A DNA stretch of 64,000 bases, taken from assembly GCF_011320115.1 (NCBI RefSeq), contig NZ_JAANOZ010000006.1, positions 62,001 through 126,000 on the forward strand, read 5' to 3'. The position numbers and the translations under genes were made by a program. A model generated the notes under the pieces. It saw only the letters and a program-made list of their open reading frames with translations, made no database searches and had not been told where the DNA came from. Below, one piece after another: positions 36,350 through 46,509 of the stretch (its first letter is position 1; the number at the start of each line of letters is the position of its first letter). This DNA comes from Croceibacterium segetis (GTDB taxonomy: Bacteria > Pseudomonadota > Alphaproteobacteria > Sphingomonadales > Sphingomonadaceae).

Positions 36350-36913
36350 ATGCGTAAATTGACCCTTTCCCTTGCCGCCGGCGCGGCCGCGCTCATTGCG
36401 GGCGCCGCCGCATATGCGCAGGCCCCGGAGGCGCCGCAGCCACAGCTGACCCGCGCCGCCGCCGAGCAACGCAGCGAAAAGGCGTTCGAACGGCTCGATG
36501 CCAATCGTGACGGTAAGCTCGACGCGAGCGACCGCGCCGACCGGCAAAAGGCCCGCTTCGACAAGATCGACACCAACCATGACGGCCAGCTGAGCTATGC
36601 CGAGTTCGCCGCCGTTCGCTCCCAGCGCGACGGCGCGCGGGCCGAGCGCGGCCCCCGCGGCGAACGCCGCATGGCGCAGCGCGGCTTTGGGCGCGGCTTC
36701 GGGCGCGGCGGCCCGGGCGGGATGATCCGAATGACCGATGCCGACAACGACGGCACAATCACCAGGGCCGAGTTCAAGGCGGCGGCGCTCACCCGCTTCG
36801 ACCGGCTCGACGCCGACAAGGACGGCACCGTGACGCGTGAAGAAGCCAAGGCGGCGCGTGACAGCATGCGCCAGCGGTGGCAGGTTCGCCGAGAGGCCCA
36901 GCGGGCCAGCTGA
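36350..36913 (+). CDS. Secreted EF-hand calcium-binding protein
   Basis: The 187-residue product has a signal peptide (to about residue 24) and four EF-hand loops: DANRDGKLDASD, DTNHDGQLSYAE, DADNDGTITRAE and DADKDGTVTREE. The central linker is Arg/Gly-rich (RGFGRGFGRGGPGG). All loops keep the D-x-[DN]-x-DG pattern, so several Ca ions should bind in the periplasm. The role is unknown. The ATG has GGAG five bases upstream. It precedes a two-component system by 23 bases, so it could be part of one unit. Confidence 0.88.
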   Translation: MRKLTLSLAAGAAALIAGAAAYAQAPEAPQPQLTRAAAEQRSEKAFERLDANRDGKLDASDRADRQKARFDKIDTNHDGQLSYAEFAAVRSQRDGARAERGPRGERRMAQRGFGRGFGRGGPGGMIRMTDADNDGTITRAEFKAAALTRFDRLDADKDGTVTREEAKAARDSMRQRWQVRREAQRAS

Positions 36914-36936
36914 GCGAACAAGGGGGCGCTGACATC

Positions 36937-37671
36937 ATGACCGACGCGGCGCCGACCCGCCTGCTGCTCGTCGACGACGAAGCGAGCTTGCGCGAGCCCC
37001 TGGCCGAGTACCTCACTCGCCAGGGCTTCGTCGTGCGCCAGGCGGAAGACGCCGCCAAGGCGCGTGCGGCGCTGCTCGAGGATGTGCCCGACCTCGTCCT
37101 GCTGGACATCATGATGCCCGGCGAGGACGGCCTTTCGCTGTGCCGCCACCTTACGGAAACCAGGCACCTGCCGGTGATCCTGCTCACCGCCAAGGGCGAA
37201 GCGATGGACCGCATCGTCGGCCTCGAGATCGGCGCCGACGACTACGTTCCCAAGCCTTTCGAGCCGCGCGAGCTGGTCGCCCGCATCCGCTCGGTGCTGC
37301 GGCGCGCGAACAAGTCGGCGGTGCCGACCGAAGAGGATGCACTCTACGAATTCGACGGCTGGCGGCTCGACCCGCTCAAGCGCAAGCTCACCGATCCTCA
37401 CGGCAACGTGGTGCCGATCTCTTCGGCCGAATTCCGCCTGCTCGTCGCTTTCGTCGGCCACCCGCGCCAGGTGCTCGACCGCGACCGGCTGCTCGACATG
37501 GTCCAGGGCCGCGAGGCGCACTTGTTCGACCGCGCGGTCGACAATCAGGTCAGCCGCTTGCGCCGCAAGATGGAGGAGGACAGCCGCGATCCCAAGCTGA
37601 TCCAGACGGTGTGGGGCGGCGGCTATCGCTTCGCCGCCGATGTCCGCCGGATCGCCCCCGAGGCCGGCTGA
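36937..37671 (+). CDS. OmpR-type response regulator
   Basis: The 244-residue protein has a receiver domain (Asp13/Asp14, phospho-acceptor Asp57 in LLDIMMPGEDG, Lys in VPKPFEP) and a C-terminal winged helix (about 145-240, with SSAEFRLLVAFVGHP and VDNQVSRLRRKME). It binds DNA after phosphorylation by the partner kinase. I chose the ATG at 36937 with AGGGGG upstream. The kinase gene overlaps its stop codon. Confidence 0.94.
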   Translation: MTDAAPTRLLLVDDEASLREPLAEYLTRQGFVVRQAEDAAKARAALLEDVPDLVLLDIMMPGEDGLSLCRHLTETRHLPVILLTAKGEAMDRIVGLEIGADDYVPKPFEPRELVARIRSVLRRANKSAVPTEEDALYEFDGWRLDPLKRKLTDPHGNVVPISSAEFRLLVAFVGHPRQVLDRDRLLDMVQGREAHLFDRAVDNQVSRLRRKMEEDSRDPKLIQTVWGGGYRFAADVRRIAPEAG

Positions 37672-39059
37672 TGGCCAAGGTGATCAGGGGCATCCTGCCC
37701 AGGAGCCTGCTCGGGCAGATGCTGCTGGCGGTCGCGGTCGCACTGTTCGTGGCGCAGGGCATATCCGCGGTGCTGCTCTATCGCGCCTCCGAGCAACGCC
37801 GCGAGATGGGCTATGCCAACAACCTTGCCTTCCAACTCGTCGCGCAGCCGGAGATCGACATTCGGCAGAACGCCCGCCACGGCCGCGGTCTCGAGTCGCG
37901 GCGGCTGCGCGTCGAGCGCACCACCGACAACCCGTTGCGCCCAGGCGAAAGCCGCGACAAGCGCCGCGAGCAGCAGTTGCGCGCGGTGCTCACCGAACAG
38001 GGGGTCGTCCCCGCGCAGCTCGTCGTGACCCGCCGCAAGGTGACCGACGATGCCTATGTCATGGGCCGGCTGCGCGACCGGCCGGACCTGAGATCGCGGC
38101 CCGAGTGGACGCAGGGCGAATTCATCGTCGCCGGATTGCTGCGTCCGGGAGAGGTCGAATGGACGGTCGCCCGGGTGCCGCTGGTCGATAGCCAGCCGCG
38201 CCAGCTCGGCACGCTGATCATGCAGACCCTGCTGCTCTACGTGGTACTGGTCGGGCTCCTGGCGCTCTTGCTGAGGCGGATCACCGAACCGCTCGCCGCG
38301 CTCACGCGGCGGCTCGAACGGTTCGCCGAGACGCGCGAGATCGACGGCCAGATCGAGCCGAGCGGCCCGAAAGACACGCGCCGGCTGATCGAGGCGCACA
38401 ACGCGATGGAAGCGCGCATCGCCGCGTTGCTCGACGAGAAGGATGTCATGCTCGGCGCGATCGGGCACGATCTCAAGACGCCGCTCGCGGCCTTGCGCGT
38501 ACGCATCGAGACGGTGCCGGACGACGCCGAGCGGGAGAAGATGGCGCGAACCATCGAGGACATTGCGAACACGCTCGACGACATTCTTTCGCTCGCTCGC
38601 GTCGGCCGCTCAACCGATCCGCTCGAACCGACCGACCTCGCCGCGCTGGTCGCCTCGGTGGTCGAGGAATTCGAGGACATGGACGAGCCGGTCACGCTCG
38701 GCGCCAGCGAGCGGATCGCGCTGCCGCTGCGCGCCACCTGGCTGCGCCGGGCGCTGCGCAACCTGATCGGCAACGCGCTCCGCTATGGCGAGCGCGCGAC
38801 CGTCTCGTTGCGGCGCGACGGCGGCGACGCGGTCATTCGCATCGAAGACGAAGGACCGGGCATCCCGAGAGGCGATCTCACCCGGATGATGGAACCGTTC
38901 ACGCGCGGCGAAGGCTCGCGCAACCGGGCGACCGGCGGCGCGGGGCTCGGCCTGGCCATCGCGCGGGCCATCGCCGAGCAGCACGGCGGGCGCCTGGTCC
39001 TCGCCAATCGCCCGGCCGGCGGTCTCGAGGTGGAACTGCGTTTGCCGACGAAGCGTTGA
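37671..39059 (+). CDS. Sensor histidine kinase
   Basis: The 462-residue protein has two membrane segments (about 10-35 and 180-205), a periplasmic part between, a HAMP linker, DHp with His266 in GHDLKTPLAALR and a CA domain with NLIGNALRYG, DEGPGIP and GGAGLGLAIARA. It phosphorylates the response regulator encoded just before (TGATG overlap). The signal is unknown; the nearby EF-hand gene hints at a Ca or envelope cue, which is inference. Confidence 0.93.
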   Translation: MAKVIRGILPRSLLGQMLLAVAVALFVAQGISAVLLYRASEQRREMGYANNLAFQLVAQPEIDIRQNARHGRGLESRRLRVERTTDNPLRPGESRDKRREQQLRAVLTEQGVVPAQLVVTRRKVTDDAYVMGRLRDRPDLRSRPEWTQGEFIVAGLLRPGEVEWTVARVPLVDSQPRQLGTLIMQTLLLYVVLVGLLALLLRRITEPLAALTRRLERFAETREIDGQIEPSGPKDTRRLIEAHNAMEARIAALLDEKDVMLGAIGHDLKTPLAALRVRIETVPDDAEREKMARTIEDIANTLDDILSLARVGRSTDPLEPTDLAALVASVVEEFEDMDEPVTLGASERIALPLRATWLRRALRNLIGNALRYGERATVSLRRDGGDAVIRIEDEGPGIPRGDLTRMMEPFTRGEGSRNRATGGAGLGLAIARAIAEQHGGRLVLANRPAGGLEVELRLPTKR

Positions 39060-39144
39060 TTGGGTTCGACAAACGCCTTCGCTAATCGGCAAGCGGGTTG
39101 CTAGGCGGTTTCGCTTAAAACCAGTTTCAGGAGTCGCCTCCCCA

Positions 39145-41838
39145 ATGCGTCTAGCTCTTTCCGCCGCCGCAGCCATGCTGCTCGCGGGTTCAGCCGGCAT
39201 TGCCGTCGCCCAGCCGGCCCGCCCGACGCCGGGCCCGCTGCCGGAATCGGTCACGAGCAATCTGCCCCGGAACGCCCGCCCGTTGCATTACCGCATCGAC
39301 GTACGGCCGGACGCGCAGAAGATGACCTTCAGCGGCACCGCCGCCATCACGCTGGTGGTCTATCAACCGACCAGCACGTTGACGCTCAACGCCAACGAGC
39401 TGGCGATCGTCTCGGCCAGCCTCGTGCCGGCCGACGGCAAGGGCGCGCCGGTCAATCTCGCCGCCAAGATCGATGCGCAAGCGGAGCAGGTGCAATTCAC
39501 CGCACCGAAGCCGATCCTCCCGGGCACTTACCGCCTCGATGTGGCCTACACCGGCAAGATCAACACCCAGGCGAACGGTCTGTTCGCGCTCGATTACCCG
39601 GACAAGCGCACCGGCAAGACGGTGCGCGCCCTGTTCACCCAGTTCGAAGCGCCCGACGGACGCCGCTTCGCCCCCGAGTTCGACGAGCCGGCGTATAAGG
39701 CGACGTTTGAGCTTTCGGCGGTCGTGCCGGCGAACCAGATGGCGGTGAGCAACACGCCTGTCGCCAGGGAGATGCCGGAGGGCGCCGGTTTCAAGCACGT
39801 CTACTTCCAGCCGACCCCGAGGATGTCGAGCTACCTGCTGTTCTTCGCGACCGGCGACTTTGAGCGGCTCGCCAAGCCGGCCCCGGGCGGCGTTGAGGCC
39901 GGAATCGTCTCTCCTGCGGGCAGCGGCGAGCAGGCGCGTTTTGCGCTCGACTCACTGGCGCCGCTGCTCGGCTATTACGGCGATTACTTCCAGCAGAAGT
40001 TCCCGTTGCCCAAGCTCGACAACGTCGCAGGACCCGGTCAGTCGCAATTCTTCGGAGCGATGGAAAATTGGGGGGCGATCTTCACTTTCGAACGCGCACT
40101 GCTGACCGACCCCGCGATCACCAGCGCCGCTCGCAAGCAGCAAATCTATAACACCCAGGCGCACGAGACCGCGCACCAGTGGTTCGGCGACCTCGTGACG
40201 ATGGCGTGGTGGGACGACATCTGGCTCAACGAAGGCTTCGCCAGCTGGATGCAGACCAAGGCCACCGACCGCTTCCATCCCGAGTGGTTCCCGCTGCTCG
40301 GACGCGTCGGCGGCCGCGAAGATGCAATGGCGCTCGACAGCTTCAAGACGACGCATCCGATCGTGCAGCACATGCGCTCGGTTGAGGAAATCAACCAGGC
40401 GTTCGATTCGATTACCTATCGCAAGGGCGAAGCGGTCATCTCGATGCTCGAGGCCTTCGCCGGCGAAGAGGTGTGGCGCAACGGCATCCGCAGCTACATC
40501 GCCGCGCACAAGTACGCCAACGCGAAGACCGACGACTTGTGGCAGGCGGTCGAAGCGGCCGGCGCGCCTGGATTGATCGCGATCGCCCACGATTTCACCA
40601 CCCAGCCCGGCATTCCGCTGGTGCGCGCGGAAGCCACCTGCGCGGGCGGCCAGACCGCGCTCTCGCTGACGCAGGGCGAGTTCAGCCGTGACCGCAAGGA
40701 TGAGGTCGCCGCCAATCCGCGCCACTGGCGCGTGCCGCTGCTGGTCGAAGCGGACGCCGCGGCGCCGATACGCACGGTGCTTGAGGGCTCGGCCTCGCTG
40801 AACGTGCCCGGCTGCGGAGCCGTGATCGTCAATGGCGGCCAGCTCGGCTATTTCCGCACGCTCTACTCGCCGGCGATGCTCGCGAAGCTACAGGCGGCGA
40901 TGCCGCAGTTGCAGCCGATCGACCAGCTCGGCCTGGTGCGCGACAATCTCGCGCTCGCCTCGGCCGGCTACCAGCCCGGCGCGCCCGCGATCGACCTGCT
41001 GGCGGCGATCCCCGCCGACGCAAACCCGGTCGTGGCTCAGTCGACGGTGTCGATGTGGGGCGGGCTCTACGATCAGTTGCAGACCGATGGCGACAGGGCC
41101 GCGCTTGCCGCCACGGTGCGCCGGCTCTGGCTGCCGCGGCTGCAAGCGCTCGGCTTCGATCCGCGCCCCGACGAACAGCTGGTCGACGCCACCTTGCGCG
41201 CGGAGCTGATCTCCGTGTTCGGCAAGATGGGCGATCCGTCGGTGGTGGAACAGGCGCGCAGCCGCTTCGCCAAGCTCGCCAGCGATTCGCGCGCGCTCGA
41301 CGGGCCGCTCAAGACCACCTGGCTCAACATCGCCGCCAAGAACGCCTCGCCGGCCGACTGGCAATTGCTCAGCGAACTTGCCGGCACCACCAAGAGTGCA
41401 ACCGAACGCTCTGCCTATTACGAGTTGCTCGGCGCGGCGAGGGACCGGGCGTTGGCGCAAAAGGCGCTCGATTTCGCGCTCACCGGAAAGGCCGGCACGA
41501 CCAGCGCGGCGATCATCACCAGCGTCGCCGGGTCGAACCCCGATCTGGCGTACGACTTCACGGTCGCGCACCGCGCCCAGGTCGAGGCGCTGGTCGACGA
41601 TTCGGGCAAATCGCAGTTCTACCGCCGCCTCGTCGGCACGTCGATGGACCCGGCGATGGTCGGCAAGCTCGAACAGCTTCGCGGCGCTTTGCCGGAAGAC
41701 CAGCGCAAACCAATCGACCAGGCCATCGCCGCTCTGAAGGAACGCCTCGAGAGCTATCCGAGGATGGGCACAGCGCTGCACGACTGGCTGGCGGCGCATC
41801 CGGCCGGCGCGACCGCAGGCGTCGGCGAGCGCGGCTAG
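39145..41838 (+). CDS. M1 family aminopeptidase, secreted
   Basis: The 897-residue protein has a signal peptide (to about residue 24), the exopeptidase motif GAMENWG (about 304-310), the zinc site HETAH (His340, Glu341, His344) with Glu363 in NEGFA, and a C-terminal ERAP-like helical domain (about 540-890). It releases N-terminal amino acids in the periplasm. AGGAG precedes the ATG. Its last four bases overlap the end of the convergent HerA-like gene. Confidence 0.95.
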   Translation: MRLALSAAAAMLLAGSAGIAVAQPARPTPGPLPESVTSNLPRNARPLHYRIDVRPDAQKMTFSGTAAITLVVYQPTSTLTLNANELAIVSASLVPADGKGAPVNLAAKIDAQAEQVQFTAPKPILPGTYRLDVAYTGKINTQANGLFALDYPDKRTGKTVRALFTQFEAPDGRRFAPEFDEPAYKATFELSAVVPANQMAVSNTPVAREMPEGAGFKHVYFQPTPRMSSYLLFFATGDFERLAKPAPGGVEAGIVSPAGSGEQARFALDSLAPLLGYYGDYFQQKFPLPKLDNVAGPGQSQFFGAMENWGAIFTFERALLTDPAITSAARKQQIYNTQAHETAHQWFGDLVTMAWWDDIWLNEGFASWMQTKATDRFHPEWFPLLGRVGGREDAMALDSFKTTHPIVQHMRSVEEINQAFDSITYRKGEAVISMLEAFAGEEVWRNGIRSYIAAHKYANAKTDDLWQAVEAAGAPGLIAIAHDFTTQPGIPLVRAEATCAGGQTALSLTQGEFSRDRKDEVAANPRHWRVPLLVEADAAAPIRTVLEGSASLNVPGCGAVIVNGGQLGYFRTLYSPAMLAKLQAAMPQLQPIDQLGLVRDNLALASAGYQPGAPAIDLLAAIPADANPVVAQSTVSMWGGLYDQLQTDGDRAALAATVRRLWLPRLQALGFDPRPDEQLVDATLRAELISVFGKMGDPSVVEQARSRFAKLASDSRALDGPLKTTWLNIAAKNASPADWQLLSELAGTTKSATERSAYYELLGAARDRALAQKALDFALTGKAGTTSAAIITSVAGSNPDLAYDFTVAHRAQVEALVDDSGKSQFYRRLVGTSMDPAMVGKLEQLRGALPEDQRKPIDQAIAALKERLESYPRMGTALHDWLAAHPAGATAGVGERG

Positions 41839-43421
41839 CGCATCAGCCCGCCGATAAGGTTGCGCACGAAGCGGCCCGCGAACGGCCCGGCGAGGCTGGT
41901 GGCGATCGAGCCGGCGCCCGAAATCGCCGCGTTGCGCGCCGGGTTTGAGCGCGACTTGCGCCCGGTCACCGCCGCTGCGGCGATCGTCGCGGCCGAGCCC
42001 ACGGCGGCGCTGGTCGCGGCCTTGCCGGCCTTGCCGAACATGGTGCCCCAGATGCTCGGGCTGATCCGCTCGCGCTGGGCGACGGTCTCGGCGCCTTTGT
42101 CCGCGACCTCCTGAGCGGTCGCCGCCGCATCGGCGGCCTTTTGCGCCAGCACCTCCTCGGCGCTCTCGCGATCGACCCGGGTGTCGTACTTGCCGGTGAG
42201 CGGGCTGACCGACTGGATCACCCCGCGCTCCTGTTCGGTGACAGGGCCGATGCGCGAGCGAGGCGGCTTGATCAGCGTGCGCTGGACGACCCCCGGCGCG
42301 CCGTCCTCCTGCAGCGTCGAGACCAGCGCCTCACCCACTTTCAATTCGGTGATGACCCTCTCGACATCGAGGTCGGGATTGATGCGGAAGGTCTCGGCGG
42401 CGGCGTGGATCGCCCGCTGATCGCGCGGGGTGTAAGCGCGCAGCGCGTGCTGCACGCGGTTACCGAGCTGGCCGGCAACTTGCTCCGGAATGTCGATCGG
42501 GTTCTGGGTGCAGAAGTAGACCCCGACGCCTTTCGAGCGGATCAGCCGGACGACCTGCTCGACCTTTTCCTCAAGTGCCTTGGGCGCGTTGTCGAACAGG
42601 AGGTGCGCCTCGTCGAAGAAGAACACCAGCTTGGGCTTGTCGGGATCGCCGACCTCGGGGAGGACCTCGAACAGCTCGGCGAGCAGCCACAGCAGGAACG
42701 TCGCGTAGAGCTTGGGGCTCTGCATCAGCTTGTCGGCGGCGAGAATGTTGACGATCCCGCGGCCCTGTTCGTCCGTGCGGATGAAATCGGCGATCTCGAG
42801 CGCCGGCTCGCCGAAGAACAGCGCCCCGCCCTGGCTGTCGAGCGTCAGCAGCTGGCGCTGGATCGTGCCGACGGTGGCGCGGGTGACGTTGCCGTACTTG
42901 GCGCTCAGTTCCTGCGCGTGCTCGGCCGAATAGGCGAGCATCGCCTGCAGGTCCTCAAGGTCGAGCAGCAGCAGGGCGTGCTCGTCGGCATAGCGGAAGA
43001 TCGCGTTGAGCACGCCTTCCTGGGTCTCGTTGAGGTCGAGCAGGCGGGCGAGCAGCAGCGGGCCCATCTCCGAGATCGTGGTGCGGATCGGGTGGCCCTG
43101 CTGGCCGTAGAGGTCCCAGAACACCGCCGGGTTGTCGGCGTAAGAGTAGTCGGTCATGCCGAGCGTCTTCGCCCGTTCCTGCAAATCGGCGGCGTGGGCG
43201 AACATCGGCGAGCCGGCCATGGCGATACCCGACAAGTCGCCCTTTACGTCGGCCAGGAAGACCGGCACGCCGGCGGCGGAAAAGCTCTCCGCCAAGCCCT
43301 GCAAGGTCACCGTCTTGCCGGTGCCGGTGGCGCCCGCAATCAGTCCGTGGCGGTTGGCACGGCTGAGCTCGAGCATCTCGCGTTCGCCGTTGCCCGCCAG
43401 CCCGATGAAGATTTCGCCCAT
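41835..43421 (-). CDS. HerA-like ATPase (DUF853 family)
   Basis: The 528-residue protein has the Walker A GATGTGKT (30-37), Walker B LVFFFDEAHLLF (about 255), and the C-terminal part, rich in Ala, of the DUF853 group related to HerA and VirB4-like ATPases. It is not paired here with NurA or with a phage-defence gene, so a housekeeping role is likely, though unproven. I placed the start at the ATG 43421 (GGGAG five bases before), because the upstream extension is not conserved in form. Confidence 0.85.
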   Translation of the reverse strand: MGEIFIGLAGNGEREMLELSRANRHGLIAGATGTGKTVTLQGLAESFSAAGVPVFLADVKGDLSGIAMAGSPMFAHAADLQERAKTLGMTDYSYADNPAVFWDLYGQQGHPIRTTISEMGPLLLARLLDLNETQEGVLNAIFRYADEHALLLLDLEDLQAMLAYSAEHAQELSAKYGNVTRATVGTIQRQLLTLDSQGGALFFGEPALEIADFIRTDEQGRGIVNILAADKLMQSPKLYATFLLWLLAELFEVLPEVGDPDKPKLVFFFDEAHLLFDNAPKALEEKVEQVVRLIRSKGVGVYFCTQNPIDIPEQVAGQLGNRVQHALRAYTPRDQRAIHAAAETFRINPDLDVERVITELKVGEALVSTLQEDGAPGVVQRTLIKPPRSRIGPVTEQERGVIQSVSPLTGKYDTRVDRESAEEVLAQKAADAAATAQEVADKGAETVAQRERISPSIWGTMFGKAGKAATSAAVGSAATIAAAAVTGRKSRSNPARNAAISGAGSIATSLAGPFAGRFVRNLIGGLMR

Positions 43422-43512
43422 GTCTGCTCCCATTGGCCCATCCGCGGCAAGGTGTGGCGCAGCGCCGATGCGGCGGTCAAGCGATAGACTTTGCAATCCG
43501 AGCGGCTAAGGC

Positions 43513-45312
43513 GTGCGCATGGCCGGCGAGCCCTTCATCCTCCTCGACGACGCACGCGGCGAAGGCGCGGTCGACGCGCACTTGTTCGAGAACCCGCGCC
43601 AGCTGTTCGTCGCCCGCACGCCCGGGGAAGTCGAGCGCGTGCTCGAGGACGCCGAGGCCGCGCGGCGCGCGAGCGGCGGCACTCTGGCCGGATATATCGC
43701 CTACGAAGCCGGCCTCGCGCTCGAACCGAAACTGCTGCCGCTCGCCGCCGAGCGTACCGGAGCGGACGGCCCGCTCGTCTGGTTCGGGCTGTTCGACACC
43801 GCGACCGCCATCCCCGCGAGCGAGGTACCGCAATGGCTCGCGCAACGCTCGAAAGGCGGGCGCGCCTCGATCGGGCCGCTCGATCCGCAGATCTCGACCG
43901 GCGCGTATTTCGAAGCGTTCGAAGCCCTGCAGGAAGCGATCCGCGCCGGCGACATCTACCAGGCCAACCTCACGTTCCGGCTGGCCGGCGCCGCGCGCGG
44001 CGATCCGCTCGCGCTCTACGCGGCGATCCGTCCGGCCGCGCAGGCGGGCTACGGCGGACTGGTGTTCGACGGTTCGCACTGGCTGCTGTCTTTCAGCCCG
44101 GAGCTGTTCTTCGCGCTCAAGGGCGGCGCGGCGAAGGTCAAGCCGATGAAGGGCACCCGCCCGCGCGGCCGCACGCCCGAGGAAGACGCGGAACTCGCGG
44201 CGGAGCTCGCCGGATCGGTCAAGGACAAGGCCGAGAACCTGATGATCGTCGATCTGATGCGGAACGATCTCAGCCGCGTGGCCGAGGCCGGCAGCGTCCG
44301 GGTCGAAAAGCCGTTCGCCGTCGAAAGCTATCCGACCGTGCACCAGATGACCTCGACCGTCCGCGCCACTTTGCGCGAAGGGCGGGGCGCGATCGAGATG
44401 ATCCGGGCGCTGTTTCCCTGCGGTTCGATCACCGGCGCGCCCAAGATCCGCGCGATGGAGCTGATCGACCGGGTCGAGCGCGACGCGCGCGGGCCCTACT
44501 GCGGCGCGATCGGCCGCATCGGGCCCGGTGACGATGCCGCGTTCAATGTCGCCATTCGCACCATTCGCCTCACCCCTGGCGAAAACGACAAGCACCACGC
44601 CGTGCTCGGCGTCGGCGGAGCGATCGTTGCCGACAGCGACGGCATGGGCGAATGGCGCGAATGCCTGATCAAGGCCGGCTTCGTGCGCGAGGCGGCCGGC
44701 GGGCACGACCTGATCGAGACCATGCGCTTCGATCCCGAACTGGGCATCGAATTGCTCGAGCTGCACCTCGAACGGATGAAGGCGAGCGCGGCCGAGCTCG
44801 GCTTCTCGTTCGACCGGCACGAGGCGCGCAACCGCATCCAGGCCATGTGCTTCGAGCTCGACGAGCCAGCCAAGCTGCGCCTCCTGCTCGCCCGAAGCGG
44901 AGAGATCGCGCTCGAGACGATGCCCTTGCCGCCGGCCGCCGAAGGCACGGTCGATTGCATCGTCCTGCCATTGCCGGTGGTGACGAATGACTGGCGCTTG
45001 CGCCACAAGAGCACCGATCGCGGGTTCTACGAAGCCGCGATGGCGGTGGCGAAGGAACGCGGGGCCTATGAAACGCTGTTCGTGCGCGACGACGGCCTGG
45101 TCACCGAAGGAAGCTTCACCGACGTCTTCGTCGAACGGAACGGCAAGTTGCTGACCCCCTCGGCTTCGCTCGGCCTTTTGCCGGGCGTCTTGCGCCGCAA
45201 GCTGCTCGACGAAGGGCGCGCCGAGGAGGCCCGCTTGACGCTCGACGACCTTGCCGACGGCTTCCTGATCGGCAACGCCACGCGCGGGCTTATTCCGGCA
45301 AGACTCGCGTGA
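43513..45312 (+). CDS. pabB: PabB-PabC fusion: aminodeoxychorismate synthase component I with aminodeoxychorismate lyase
   Basis: Makes p-aminobenzoate from chorismate for folate. The 599-residue chain has a chorismate-binding domain (about 100-375: GDIYQANLTFRL, NLMIVDLMRNDLSRV, GSITGAPKIRAMELID) and a C-terminal class IV PLP fold (about 385-599) with the lysine in LRHKSTDRG (Lys499) and TEGSFTDVFV. So both steps lie on one protein; the glutaminase PabA is not in the window. GTG 43513 or ATG 43519 starts it. Four-base overlap with the next gene. Confidence 0.92.
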   Translation: MRMAGEPFILLDDARGEGAVDAHLFENPRQLFVARTPGEVERVLEDAEAARRASGGTLAGYIAYEAGLALEPKLLPLAAERTGADGPLVWFGLFDTATAIPASEVPQWLAQRSKGGRASIGPLDPQISTGAYFEAFEALQEAIRAGDIYQANLTFRLAGAARGDPLALYAAIRPAAQAGYGGLVFDGSHWLLSFSPELFFALKGGAAKVKPMKGTRPRGRTPEEDAELAAELAGSVKDKAENLMIVDLMRNDLSRVAEAGSVRVEKPFAVESYPTVHQMTSTVRATLREGRGAIEMIRALFPCGSITGAPKIRAMELIDRVERDARGPYCGAIGRIGPGDDAAFNVAIRTIRLTPGENDKHHAVLGVGGAIVADSDGMGEWRECLIKAGFVREAAGGHDLIETMRFDPELGIELLELHLERMKASAAELGFSFDRHEARNRIQAMCFELDEPAKLRLLLARSGEIALETMPLPPAAEGTVDCIVLPLPVVTNDWRLRHKSTDRGFYEAAMAVAKERGAYETLFVRDDGLVTEGSFTDVFVERNGKLLTPSASLGLLPGVLRRKLLDEGRAEEARLTLDDLADGFLIGNATRGLIPARLA

Positions 45313-46484
45313 GCACTCCCAACCTCTCGCAGGCGCTTCAACGCATCGAGGCCTCGCCCACCACCGCGATGACCGACCGGGCAACCGAGTTGCGCGAACA
45401 GGGTCGCGACGTGATCTCGCTCTCGGTCGGCGAGCCCGATTTCGCCACCCCGGCGCATGTGATCGAGGCGGCCAAGGCCGCGCTCGACGCCGGCGACACC
45501 AAGTACACCCCCGTGACCGGGACCGCGCGGCTCAAACGCGCTGCGGCGCTGCACTTCGGGCGGGATCTCGGCATCGAGACCGATCCGAAGAACGTGATCG
45601 TCAGCGCCGGCGGCAAGCAGTCGATCTTCGAGGCGATCGCCGCGACGGTCAGCGAGGGTGACGAGGTAATCATCCCCGCGCCGTGGTGGGTCAGCTATCC
45701 GCAGATGGTCCGCTTCTGCGGCGGAACGGTGGTGCCGCTCGAAACGCGCGCGAGCGAGGGCTTTCGCTTCGATCCGGCCGCCCTCGAAGCGCTGATCACC
45801 CCGCGCACCAAATGGGTCATGCTCAACAGCCCCGGCAACCCGACCGGCGCGGTGTTTCCGGCCGAGATGCTGCGCGGCGTCGCAGAAGTCCTGCGCCGCC
45901 ACCCGCAAGTGCTGGTGCTGAGCGACGATATCTACTCGCCGCTGATCTACACCGGCGCGCCGCACGCCACGCTCGCCGCGCTGTGCCTCGACCTTGCCGA
46001 CCGCATCTGCACCGTGTCCGGCGTCTCGAAGAGCCACGCGATGACCGGTTTCCGGATCGGCGTCGCTACCGGCCCGGCGTGGTTGATCGAGGCGATGGGG
46101 CGGTTGCAGAGCAACTCGAGCGGCAATCCCGCGTCGATCAGCCAGGCCGCCGCGGTGGCCGCATTCGAGGGTCCCCAAGACTTCCTCGTCGGTTGGCGCG
46201 AGCGCTTCCGCGCGCGGCGCGACCACGTGGTGGCGGCGGTCGGCGCGATCCCCGGCCTGTCGTGCCCGGTGCCCGAGGGCGCGTTCTACGTGTTTGTCGA
46301 TGCCGCGCCGCTGATGGCCCGCTTCAGCGACGACTCCGCACTGGCGCTGCACTTGCTCGAGCACGGCGTCGCGGTCGTCGCCGCCAGCGCCTTCGGCGGC
46401 AAGGACGGCTTCCGTATCAGCTTCGCCGCCGACGAGGCGGTGCTGGAGGAGGCCATGCGGCGAATCGCGGCGGCCTTGGCCTAA
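45309..46484 (+). CDS. Class I PLP aminotransferase (aspartate aminotransferase type)
   Basis: The 391-residue fold-type-I enzyme has SVGEPDFATP near the N-terminus, NSPGNPTGAVF and the PLP-binding VSGVSKSHAMTGFRIG (Lys241), all as in the Ib-type aspartate aminotransferases of proteobacteria. The likely reaction is aspartate/2-oxoglutarate transamination, but aromatic substrates are possible. GTG 45309 overlaps the pabBC stop by four bases. Confidence 0.92.
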   Translation: MSTPNLSQALQRIEASPTTAMTDRATELREQGRDVISLSVGEPDFATPAHVIEAAKAALDAGDTKYTPVTGTARLKRAAALHFGRDLGIETDPKNVIVSAGGKQSIFEAIAATVSEGDEVIIPAPWWVSYPQMVRFCGGTVVPLETRASEGFRFDPAALEALITPRTKWVMLNSPGNPTGAVFPAEMLRGVAEVLRRHPQVLVLSDDIYSPLIYTGAPHATLAALCLDLADRICTVSGVSKSHAMTGFRIGVATGPAWLIEAMGRLQSNSSGNPASISQAAAVAAFEGPQDFLVGWRERFRARRDHVVAAVGAIPGLSCPVPEGAFYVFVDAAPLMARFSDDSALALHLLEHGVAVVAASAFGGKDGFRISFAADEAVLEEAMRRIAAALA

Positions 46485-46509
46485 GGTGCAATTCCGCTAA
46501 GGGGTGGCG

